DNA of 64,000 nt from Mactra quadrangularis. Its lineage: Eukaryota; Mollusca; Bivalvia; Venerida; Mactridae. A program made the position numbers and the translations under genes. The DNA is taken from contig CM046308.1 in assembly GCA_025267735.1 (NCBI GenBank), positions 36,693,267 through 36,757,266 on the forward strand. The letters run 5' to 3'. Below the pieces are notes generated by a model. The model saw only the letters and a program-made list of their open reading frames with translations. It was not told where the DNA came from and did no database searches. Shown here piece by piece: positions 24,854-36,800 of the stretch. Positions within the stretch are counted from its first letter, which is position 1, and each line of letters starts with the position of its first letter.

Positions 24854-27800
24854 TCATACACGTACATATGATATCAAATACTCGGGATAAACTTGTGTCC
24901 TATCATACACAATAAATTCTCTAAAGTTCCAGCTACCATCCGCAACCACAGAATCAAAGAATTCATTATTCTGACAAGAACATTTATCTTGTTGACATCG
25001 CATGCATGGAGCACGAGCAAATGTTCTCGCATGTTGTTCTAAGTGCATCCTACCTAGACACATTCTAATTAAAAACATTTGTTTCTCATCATTTGTTCTG
25101 TGAGTCTTTGGATCTGTAAGTAGAAAATAATATTTTGTCCAATGTAATTCCAAAGGGAATATAGAATTTATAGATTTTATATTTATTTATAGAAAATAAT
25201 AGTTTTTAGATTTAATTCATAAGTTTTCAATATGATGGCGAGTGACTCGTCAAACAAAAGGCTATTCATCGGATAATGATACCTGGCCGTGAAAGGTGCT
25301 AAAAATTTTCAAAAATCAATACTTTGAGACATCGCGTAATTTTCAAGTTGTTTTATAATTGACTGGACTCGAAATCTACCTCGAGTTAACGTAAAATACG
25401 AGTTATCGCATTTTGAGTTATCACATCTTTTTTATATGAACTTTACAAGTAAATTCGATCGGGACCATGATATGATCTTGAGCAAACCCGTAATTACGAG
25501 CGAACGCGTTTTGAGCAAACGCAAATATACGCAAAATTTAACAAGAGCAGTCCAAGGACAGCGCGCTCGACTTTTCGGGTGTTTTGTTCATGGCAAGGCT
25601 TATCTTTAAACAAAAGTGATTTCAAGACAGGACATAATTTTTGAAAGTATATAATTCAGTCAAACAATGATTACCAATTCATATTTGTAAATTTAAAAGG
25701 GGCATTACTCCTAGAACATTCATCCATAGTAACGCCCCTTCAGAGTAAAGTAGACATAGTATCAACGAATAAGCATACCTACTTTCATTTAAATATCTAT
25801 ATGAAGAACTATAAATACATTGTATTTCAATTTGAACAAAATTCAAAATTAAAGTAAGGGGCATAACTTCAAAAAATAACATCATGAGTTATGTCCCTTT
25901 GTAGTAGCGTAGATGTAGTACTGATGATTAAGCATACTAATTGTCATTTAAATATCTTCTTAAGTATTGAAAATATTTCACTTTATAATACTTTCTCCCG
26001 AATTAAAAAGTTGAAAAGGGTCACAACTCCAGCAATAATTCATCAATTATTACGTCCCATTGTATTCAACTAGATGTAGTACTGATGAAAAAGTATACTA
26101 ACTTTCTATCAAACAAAATATATTAAATTTGAGCAAACATAACCCTTAAATATCAAAGTATAAAGGGGAATAACTCTGAAGTAATTCATCTAGAGTTATG
26201 TCCCTTTATAGTCCGATAGATGAAGAACTGACGAATAAGCATTCCAACTTTCATTCAAATATATTTATAAGTTCTAAATATATCCCATGAGAACAAATTT
26301 TAATCTTAAATGTTTAAGTATAAAGGGGCATAACTCCAACAATAATTCATCCAAAGTAACGTCCCTTTATAGTTGTGTAGATATAGTACCCATAACTAAG
26401 TATACAAACCTAAAGTCAAATATCTTGATTAGTATTAAAGATATTACATATAGAAATGATTTTAACATTATATTTTGCATTTTTCTTAAGTATAAAAGGG
26501 CAATTACTCCAAAAATAATTCATCCACAGTTACATCCCTTCATAGTCGGGTAGATATAGTACCAACAAATAAGTATACAAACTTTAAGTCAAATACCTTG
26601 ATCAGTATTGAATATATTCTACATAGGAAAAACTTTAACCTCATATTTTGCAATTTCTTAAGTATAAAAGGGCAATTACTCTAAAAATAATTCATCCACA
26701 GTTACGTGCCTTCACAGTCGTGTAGATATTGTACTGACAAATAAGTATACAAACTTTAAGTCAAATGAATTGATCAGTATTGAAGATATTCTACATAGGA
26801 AAAACTTTAACCTCATATTTTGCAATTATTTAATTATAAAAGGGCAATAACTCATAAAATAATTCATCCAGAGTTATCCCCTTTCACAGAATGGTTAATA
26901 TAGTCCCACTTAATAACTATACCAACTTTCAATAAAATAACTTGGATAGTGTTGAAGTTATAAGTGTTTCAAAAAACTTTAACCTGAAAACCAACGCCAA
27001 CGCCGACGCCGACGCCGACGCCAAAGTGATAGCAATAGCTCTCATTTTCTTCGAAAAGTCGAGCTAAAAAATAAAAAAGTATGAGTCAACTTATAGTGCT
27101 TGGAAGTGCATGTTCAGATGACTTTTACGATTTTTTACATTGAACCCTGAATCACTTAAATCAACTTCAAGACTATGATTCTTATATTTTTGTTTTTTTA
27201 CACTGGGTTTAATGCTGTCTAAACACAGTTTAGGTTATATTATGGCATCAAGCACACCTAACCTAGCTTTCATGGACACTTGTCTATAACCATTACTCAC
27301 CACCCTTCCACAAGGTCTAACTTCTCCATATACCTTTTTAATGGAGGAATATTATCATTATCATTTTATCATGGAAGTCCCCAGGTGGGTTCAAACCTGT
27401 AACCCCTTCAGGACACTAAATAAGAAATCCACTGGGTTGCTGACCTGGGATTAATCATGTATGGTACCCATATAATATCTTCTACCTTGGCAATTAGAAA
27501 ATAATAATGCCAATTCTTTATGCTCTTTCTAAAACCCTAAATGAGGATCTTACAATTATATAATTCACACCATTAGAAAGCAAATTTAATACTCTAAAAT
27601 ATTTGTTCTTATTTAAATTTGATTACATCAATATTTGTAATAGTAAATGCCTGGTAAACAATATTGGCGTCATAATTATGGCCGCCACGATACGCCAGAA
27701 ACATATCGTGATATATTGCAATACGCTAGCACCTTATCACATTACCTACCACAATATATTGTGTTTTTAGGTTTGTTATGCCTCCGCTGTATTTAACAGA

Positions 27801-30800
27801 AACATTGCAAATCTTACATGCAGCGACTGATAGAATCTAGTTTCTTTACGTCTACACAGTCATTTAGGACTGTGATATATGTTGTACAACCAATCGAATG
27901 AGTCCCATTCAGTTACGATTCTTGTAACTTAAAGGTAGGAAAACTGACGTTTCGCTACTTTCTTTTGCAAAGGGAAACATTTTCCAATGAAATAAAAATA
28001 ATTGCCAAATACCGGTAAGTTAAATTCGTACCGTGATATGTACTGCTGCAGCTGCATATTGAATATACCGGTATATCGTGACACCCTTAGTCATAATTTA
28101 ACATTTCTATGAAGATATGGTACATTTTATGCCTGACTTGTATGAGAAACTGATATCTCTATTCTGGCAGAACACTTTATGAGGTAAAGGGTTAAAATAG
28201 TTTTACCAACCTGCATATTGATCTGCTTTAGTACAACTTTCAGCGGCGTAAACACCTTGTCCAAACATAGCATGGGACCCACCAAGACGACAATCTAAAC
28301 CTTGGGTAATAATATTTTCTGCTGCATCTTTAAGGGTACCATGAAACAAATAATGTTCATTTATTTCACTGTAAATATCTGTGTTTAATACTGAATCACC
28401 AGGAATGCATTCTGTAGTTAAGATTTTACCACTTGAGTTGGGTAAACTCATAAGACTTGGAAATCCACCAGTTCTCATCGCTTTTTGAAAAAGATCTTGT
28501 CTTTTTAAAGCGTACCTTTCGTAAAGACCACAATTTTCAATTCGTTCAACTTTGGTCACTTTAATATTAGAGTAGTTCAAGGAGTTAAGACCCGACGCAT
28601 CCCGACCTTGACCCACATGTTTTTTCTCCCAAGTATCTGCAACTAATTTTTGTATCGCCATGAAGGTCGCCTGGTCCACAGGAATTCTACTAGGTATATT
28701 ATTAGATTCTAGCAACCAGTCTTTTAATGATTTAACTTTGGTATATACACTCCAGTAACTAGGTGCACGGGGCATTGTCTTATACAGATGACGGTACCAA
28801 TCTTTGGTTCCTCGTGGAGGCAACATATTACGCTCCATTGAACTTTTGGCAGCCATTTCTAATAGTAAATACATAGCACTGTTTGAATCATCTTCAGTAA
28901 TTTCTGAAATAAAAATGTACTAGATAATGTTTGAATCTTTAACCCTTACAATGCTGAAGCCAAATTTGAAAAACTCTTGCCACCAGCAAAGAGCCAGGTC
29001 AGCCGACACAACATGTGCCAGCTGACCAGGCTCTTTACTGTAGGCAACTTATTGTCCAATTTTTATCCTGAAATCCCTAAAATGACAATGGATAGGTCAA
29101 AACATTAAAGATTGACTAGTCCATTGTTAAAATTCAGCATTTAAAGGGTTAAACTATTTTTACATTTTTTCTGACATATTGCAGCAGTCAGTTTTTCTAC
29201 ACACTGTCAATGGATAAGCTTAGATCTTTACAACTTTAAAGGCTTCTTCAATTTACCGGATGGTTAGCAATAAAACCATTAAGGAGAAAGGGGAGGGTTT
29301 GACCTACATAAGCAGATGCCACCAACGGCTAAGTTCTCTATGATTGTAAACAAATTCTCACTAAATTTACTACAGTGTTTTTATAATAAATTCAAACCCA
29401 TTCTGTAAGAAGAGTTAAAGACTCTTAGACATAGTTAAAAAACTGCCGGTATATAATCCATGAATCAACAGTACTGGGAACTTTCTATGAGGGGCAGCCA
29501 AAAAATAATATTACTGGCTCCGTAAAGTTCATGAAGTCTCTTTTGATTAGCTTAGTGAAGGTTATGAATTCTTTAGCATATGTCTGTCAAATTTGAAATT
29601 TTTTAATTTGTTTTCAATATTACTCTTTGAAAGTACCATTTCTAGGTAATGTAGAAAAATGAGAATTTCAAAAAGTATTGAAAATATCCCAAAGAAACTG
29701 TATGCCAAATTTCATTAAAATCTGAACAGTAAAAGATTTTCTCTCTCTGGTTTGACATGTTCACTGCTCAGAGAGAAGTGGCCATGGAATTCTCTCTCTT
29801 TTATAATTGAAATGTAGTACTAAGCACATACCATTGCCAATGGAGTGGCAGACAACTGCCTTACTTGTAACTTGTTTGTTTTGTTGGGTTTAATGCCGTA
29901 GCAACACATTTTATAGGTCATATAACGGCCGTCAGTCAACCTACTCACTCCTGGAAAGGCTAAATCTCTGGATTTAGCTTTTAACCAACTACTAAGCACA
30001 TACTTTCATCAGTGACTGACAACTGCCCTACATAATTAACAAGAGCTCCGCTGGGCGGGGCATTATACGCCCGTGTGCAGTCCATGCTGTGTTCTATCTC
30101 ATATGAAGTTCCTGTGACCTTGACCAATGACCCCGGGATCTTAGAATAGGTCCCATCCTTAACTGGAGGGCTATCCATAGCAAAGATTTTAAGAACCTAG
30201 GTACAGCCATGGTTGAGTTATCACCAGCACAAAATTTTCCCATACAAACTTCCAGTGACCTTGACCCTGGGGCCTCAGAACCAAACGTTTTCACCCTTGA
30301 CCCAAAGAGTATTGATACATAAAATTTGGTGATCTTGGATAAAGTTGGTTGTTGGTAAAGGTTTTTCCTCATGATTTCCTTGTGACTTTGACCCAGGGGC
30401 CTAAAACCAAAGGGGCATATGCTAGACATTTAGGCTACCCATAAAAAATTTGGTGAACCTGAGGTACAATCATTATTGAGTTATTGTCTGGAAAATGTTT
30501 CTATAGAAATTAAGTCCCAGTGACTTTGACTTTTGACCCTGGGGTCTCCAAATCAAAAGGGAACATCCTCTACCAAAGTGCTATCAACACATTACTCCTT
30601 GACAAATGGGCTGATCCACATAAAATTTGGTTAACCTAGGTACAATCATTGTTTAGTTATTGTCCAGACTGGGTTTTCCATATGATGCCCCTGTGACCAT
30701 GACCTTTGACCCAGGGGCCCCATAACCAATAGGGCATATCCTTAACATAGGGACTACTCTCACATAAAATTTGGAGAATATAGGTACATTGGTGGTTCAG

Positions 30801-33800
30801 TTATTGACTGGACAAGTTTTTCATTGTTTGCCATTTTTACTTTATTAACATATTGATTAAACATTTGAAGTCACTGCTTGGTAATTTGATATCTTATGGT
30901 TGAAGGTTTAAACTTGACCCAGGAGCCCCAAAACCAATAGGGCACATCCTCGACACAAGGGCTACCTTCACATAAAATTTTGTGAACCTAGGTACAGTCG
31001 TTGTTGAGTTATTGTCTGGACAATGTTTTTCAATATGATGCCCCTGTGACCTTGACCTTTGACCCAAGGGCCCCATAACCAATAGGGCATATCATTGACA
31101 CATGGGCTACTCTCACATAAAATTTGGTGAACCTAGGTACATTGGTGGTTCAGTGATTGTCCGAACAAGTTTTTCATTGTTTGCCGTTTTGACTTTATTA
31201 ACATATTTATTGAACATTTGAAGTCACTGCTTGGTAATTTAATATCTTCTGGTTGAAGGTTTAAACTTGACCCAGGGGCCCCAACACCAAACGGGAACAT
31301 CCTTGACCCATGGGCTACTCTTACATGAAATTTGGTGAACCTAGGTGCAGTCATTTTTGAGTTATTACCCGGACAATGTTTTTCAATATGATGCCCCTGT
31401 GACCTTGACCTTTGACCCAGGGGCCCCAAAATCATTAGGGCACATCCTTGACACTTGGACTACTCTCACATAAAATTTGGTGAACCTAGGTACATTGGTG
31501 GTTCAGTTATTGTCAGGACAAAATTTTTCCATATGATGCCTCTGTGACCTTGACCTTTGAACCTGGGGCCCAAAAACCTACAGGGCACATCCTCCACACA
31601 AGGGCTACCTTCACATAAAATTTTGTGAACCTAGGTACAGTCGTTGTTGAGTTATTGTCTGGACAAGGTTTTTCAATATGATGCCCCTGTGACCTTGACC
31701 TTTGACCCAGGGGCCCCAAAACCAATAGGGCATATCATTAACACATGGGCTACTCTCACATAAAATTTGGTGAACCTAGGTACATTGGTGGTTCAGTTAT
31801 TGTCCGAACAAGTTTTTCATTGTTTGCCGTTTAGACTTTATTAACATATTTATTGAACATTTGAAGTCACTGCTTGGTAATTTGATATCTTCTGGTTGAA
31901 GGTTTAAACTTGACCCAGGGGCCCCAACACCAAAAGGGAACATCCTTGACCTATGGGCTACTCTTACATTAAATTTGGTGAACCTAGGTGCAGTCATTGT
32001 TGAGTTATTACCCGGACAATGTTTTTCAATATGATGCCCCTGTGACCTTGACCTTTGACCCAGGGGCCCTAAAACCAATAGGGCATATCCTTGACACATG
32101 GGCTACTCTCACATAAAATTTGGTGAACCTAGGTACATTGGTGGTTCAGTGATTGTCTGGACAAAGTTTTTCCATATGATGCCTCTGTGACCTTGACCTT
32201 TGAACCTAGGGGACCCAAAACCTATAGGGCACATCCTTGACACATGGGCTACCTTCACATAAAATTTTGTGAACCTAGGTACAGTCATTGTGGAGTTATT
32301 GTCCGGACAAGGTTTTTCAATATGATGCCCCTGTGACCTTGACCTTTGACCCAGGGGCCCCAAAACCAATAGAGTACATCCTTGACCCATGGGCTACTCA
32401 TACATAAAATTTGGTGAACCTAGGTAGATTGGTTGTTCAGTTATTGTCCAGACAAGTTTTTTTCCCATATGATGCCCCTGTGACCTTGACCTTTCACCCA
32501 GGGGCCCCAAAACCAATAGGGAACATCCTTGACACACGGGCTACTCTTACATAAAAATTTGTGAACCTAGGTACAGTCTTTGTTGAGTTATCGTCCGGAC
32601 AAGTTTTACCTATTTTAAGTCCCAGTGACCTTGACCTTTGACCCTGGGGTCTCAAAATCAATAGGGAACTTCCTCCACCCAAGGGCTATTCACACTTAAA
32701 CTTTGAGGAACCTAGGTACATCCTTTCTTGAGTTATCATCCGGACAAGCAATTGTCCACGGACGGACAGACGGACAACATCGTAACATAATACGACTGTT
32801 TTTTCAAAACGGGCGTATAAAAATCATCGGTAGGAGGTTATTTCATGACCAAACTCCACGAAAGTATGCCCTGCCCGGGAATCGAACCCATGACCCCTCA
32901 ACTTGAAACTTAGGTAGGCAAGAGATTAGAAATAGAAAATATTTCAAAACAAAATTCCACAAAGATACGGAAGGTAGGCTATGCTAGAAAATCAAACATG
33001 CAACCCCTAGATTTGTAGTCAGATTTGCCACTAACTGAGCCAACAAGTTCTGAAATCATTACAAAGCAAGAAAACTAAAAACTGCTCACTTGAATTTAGA
33101 CAGGAAGATGTTATAAGGTCTTCCTATGTATGTACACATCTTTGTAAAGTACTGACCCAAAAGGAGGATCATTCACCTAAATCAACATGTAGATCTAGGT
33201 CTAATGGTTTCTTAGGATTAACATTAATTTCCTTCAATTTTAAGTAAAACTGATGAGAGGTCAGGTCAATTTTGAACTTGAGGTGCAATATTTGGTATCT
33301 ATATAACAGAACCTACGGTGATGCTACATGCAAAAGTTTTAGGCCTTTGCTGCAGTAGATTTTACCGGTAAAAAGGTTTTTGAAGTTTTTAATTATAGTT
33401 GCCATGGCAACATGATAAAAAAAATTAAAATTTAAAATTTTGAGATAAAATAAATCCAATTTTACCATCCAGACTGGTAGATTGATGAAGTTTTTCTTCA
33501 TATATCTGAAATATACAAGTAACTTAACATAATAAATAATGCATATACATTATATCAACTTGTTGTGGGCTTTATGTTTTATTTAGTATTTTCAAGCCAA
33601 ATACATCAAAAATTTTATCATTTTAAGCCCACAACAAGTTGATTATGTGTTCCACAGATTTTTCTGGAAAAAATGGGGCGAGTGAAGAAGAACAATGAAA
33701 AAATCTTAATTCAGTTGCTTTATATCCTAGAGTTATGTAACTCGGTATTTGAACTCCAATGGTAACCCCGTCAACACAAATAAAGTTTTAAGTGAATCCC

Positions 33801-36800
33801 TCCAGTACTAGCAAAGATATAAATAATACAAAAATGTTGCACCTAAAAACTTAACTAAGAAGTGTTACGCCAACGCCAGCTGAGTAGGATAGCCCAACTA
33901 TTCTTCGAATAGTGGAGCTAAAAATGAATTAAAAAAATCTTACTTCTTTGATTGCTTTCCAATCCTTAAAACTTTCATCCACAATAATCAATATGTCATT
34001 AGGAAACTGTTCAGAATAATTTTGTTGATGTCTTTTTATACATTTCATCATAATATCAGCTGCTATATCAACAGGAAAATTGAACTCTCCAGTGCCAAGA
34101 GGTGGAAAAACTATACAGTTCATTTGATCTTTCTCTGCTTGCTTTAAACATTTACAAATTAGTTTACACAAATTCTGAAAATGTAAAGCATGGTATTACA
34201 GTTAGATAGTTTCTTCAGAAAACTCTGAAAACTGAGGAATCAGGACAATAAACAAGAGATCCATTTCTCAAGGATAGCTCTTAGAATAGCTACATAGCAA
34301 TTTCCTACTGAATGGTCTGCTAGGAAGTAGCAAATTAAATCGCTACATGGCAATGCCTAGCAAATTTTTCTACCTGCTCGCCAAAAAACATTCTGAACAC
34401 ATCTGCTGTTCAAAATTGCTGCACCCATAGTGAACAGGTTTCCTTTTCAAGAACACTGACTTATTTCTTTAGTTAATGCACATATTTGGTCAGAGCTGTT
34501 AAAGATTAAATGCATGGTGATGATTGATTTGTATATTTTTTTTGTTTCAATTCTGAACTAAAGTTTGTGAAAGTCATTACCTTGGATTTGCTAGCTTGAA
34601 TGAAGTGTTCCGAAGTACTCGTTTGCTACAGAGGAGGCTTTATTGAGTACTTTGGAACACTTGCTTCAAGGGTTTAAATAAAAAACCACTAGTAGCAGAA
34701 CAATCCCGAAGTTTTATTTCCAAAAATTGGTTGCAAATGTTTAAAAGCTGAAATAACTAGAACTCTAACTATGTGAGCCTAAATTCCAGCCCTGGATAAT
34801 ACAAATGTACAAGTACAAATCTATTCATAACCAAATAATCATATTTTCAAGTACAATGTATACAGCCATGTGAGACTCATTATTGTCAAAGGAAATGAAT
34901 GACCCGCACTATTCATGAAATCAAACATAGATCACTGTATTCAATACCTCCCTTACTTCAGATCCACTACTTTTAGACTTTCAAATAGTCTGTATTTGTT
35001 GACAAACTGAATACTGAAATATTAGAAGCCCATGAATCCATGTAGTAATGAAGCTGGACTGGTAATCATTGGATTTACAAGGGTTAATTCAAATCACGTC
35101 CAAAACCTAACTTAGTGTACTTTTATATATGTTTTAAGAACTAATTTCAATATCAAACTACAATAAATAAGAATAAATTTGCTATCTTACGCTTTTTGCA
35201 ACAGCTGTTTTATCTTTATCCCATGATTGAATAGAGCAATGATATATATGTTTACATTTTAGATTATGTCCCTTAGTCACAGCTATTTCTCCCTGTCTTA
35301 CACCATGTGGATTGGTTTTCTTGAATTCCTCCTGTAAAACATGCAATCAACAAGAAATGTAATGTGGAAACCACATTTAAAAACTTTGACACAAAAATTA
35401 AAAAAGGAAATAATCCTTAATGAAGGCAGGTAGAGTTATAGTTACTGTCTAATTATGTTCATCATACGGTATGTTATCATTGTATGAAGTTTCATAAAGA
35501 TGTGACAATAAATGGCAGAAATACATGTATAATGGTAAAGAAAAACTTTAACGCAATTGTTAACAACACCGGACGCCCCCCCCCCAACTCTCTGACTGTC
35601 TGCCCACCCGCCCGAGTTTTGGCAAAATATTAGCTGATTTTTTTCGTTGATATTCCGGCTTAAAAATCAGTAAATTTTACTTTCATAAGAAAAAGCATTA
35701 TTCATTGTTTGATAAAAGTTAGGATCTAAGATTTAGTTCTATCAAAATAAGTTTTAAATGCCATAGAATAGGAAGTCAATTTAAATATGCAAGGTTTTGG
35801 ATCTCGTCCCCTATGGTTGAAATGTCAGAGAATAGACCAGCCTATTTACTATGCAATATCCAAGTTCAATTACTCAAGTTACCTATAGTTGAATTGTCAC
35901 AGAATAGAGTGGTCAATTTAAAATCATGCAATATTTAAGTTCAATAACTCAAGTCCCCTATAGTTGAAATGTCACAGATTACAAGTGTTATTACACATAG
36001 TTCGGTTACATTATTCTATTGTCCAAAGATTGACTATCTTGGCTGCCAAACACATTCTTGCTATCATGTAGACAAATAACTGGATTTGTAAACATTAAGA
36101 GAAAAATGACTTAAAAAGACAAAACCCTCACCCACCTGGCCAGCCAGAATTCACAACATACATCTTATCTTCAACAGTTGTTTTAAAAAAGCAGCAGACA
36201 TATAAAGATTGTAACAGCTCAGCCACACTTGTAAACCAAAGGTGGCCTGCATGAAAAATTCTTCCTATTTTTTTGATGGGGGGGGGAGGTGGGCTCCTTA
36301 ATGCGAGCAGCCTGTGTTGCAAAGAAGCACCAGAAATAATCATAAACAACATTTACACAACTAGTTACCTCAAGACTTTCTCCAGCATGTTCTAATAAAC
36401 TTCTAGTTAAGTCACCATCATATAAATCAGAACCTGGTTTTATAGTGTTCACTATCACATCAGCCTGTAATATCAGAAATAAAAAACATTTGTGAAATAA
36501 AAAATATTTAAATACAGGTAACCTTAGACATATAGTGCATAAATATTGACCCTGACCTGACCTTTATGCAAGAATATTCATTACATTGAATACGAATGTA
36601 GTATTAATGCTTGATTACACAGTGCCCGTGAGGATTATGAGTTAAAACTTAACACACAGCATACTTCTATAATTTTACGATCGCTGTCGAAGTGTAGAAT
36701 AGGCGTGGAACTGACTTTCGTCAGGATATGTGTAGATAATTATTAGATGCAAATGTGAAAGTTCAGGTCGGGTCAATATTTACGCACTATACCAAAAATG

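Noticed and set aside
30094..32682. Series of minus-strand open frames with GPLGQRSRSQGHHIEK-type translation
   Set aside because: They are in-register translations of the tandem repeat unit, interrupted at every irregular unit, with no splice or start context.
36128..36352. Open frames near 36.1-36.35 kb downstream of macro-PARP exon 6
   Set aside because: They read through the exon donor into intron sequence with a poly-G/poly-P run; only 36369-36464 is conserved coding sequence.
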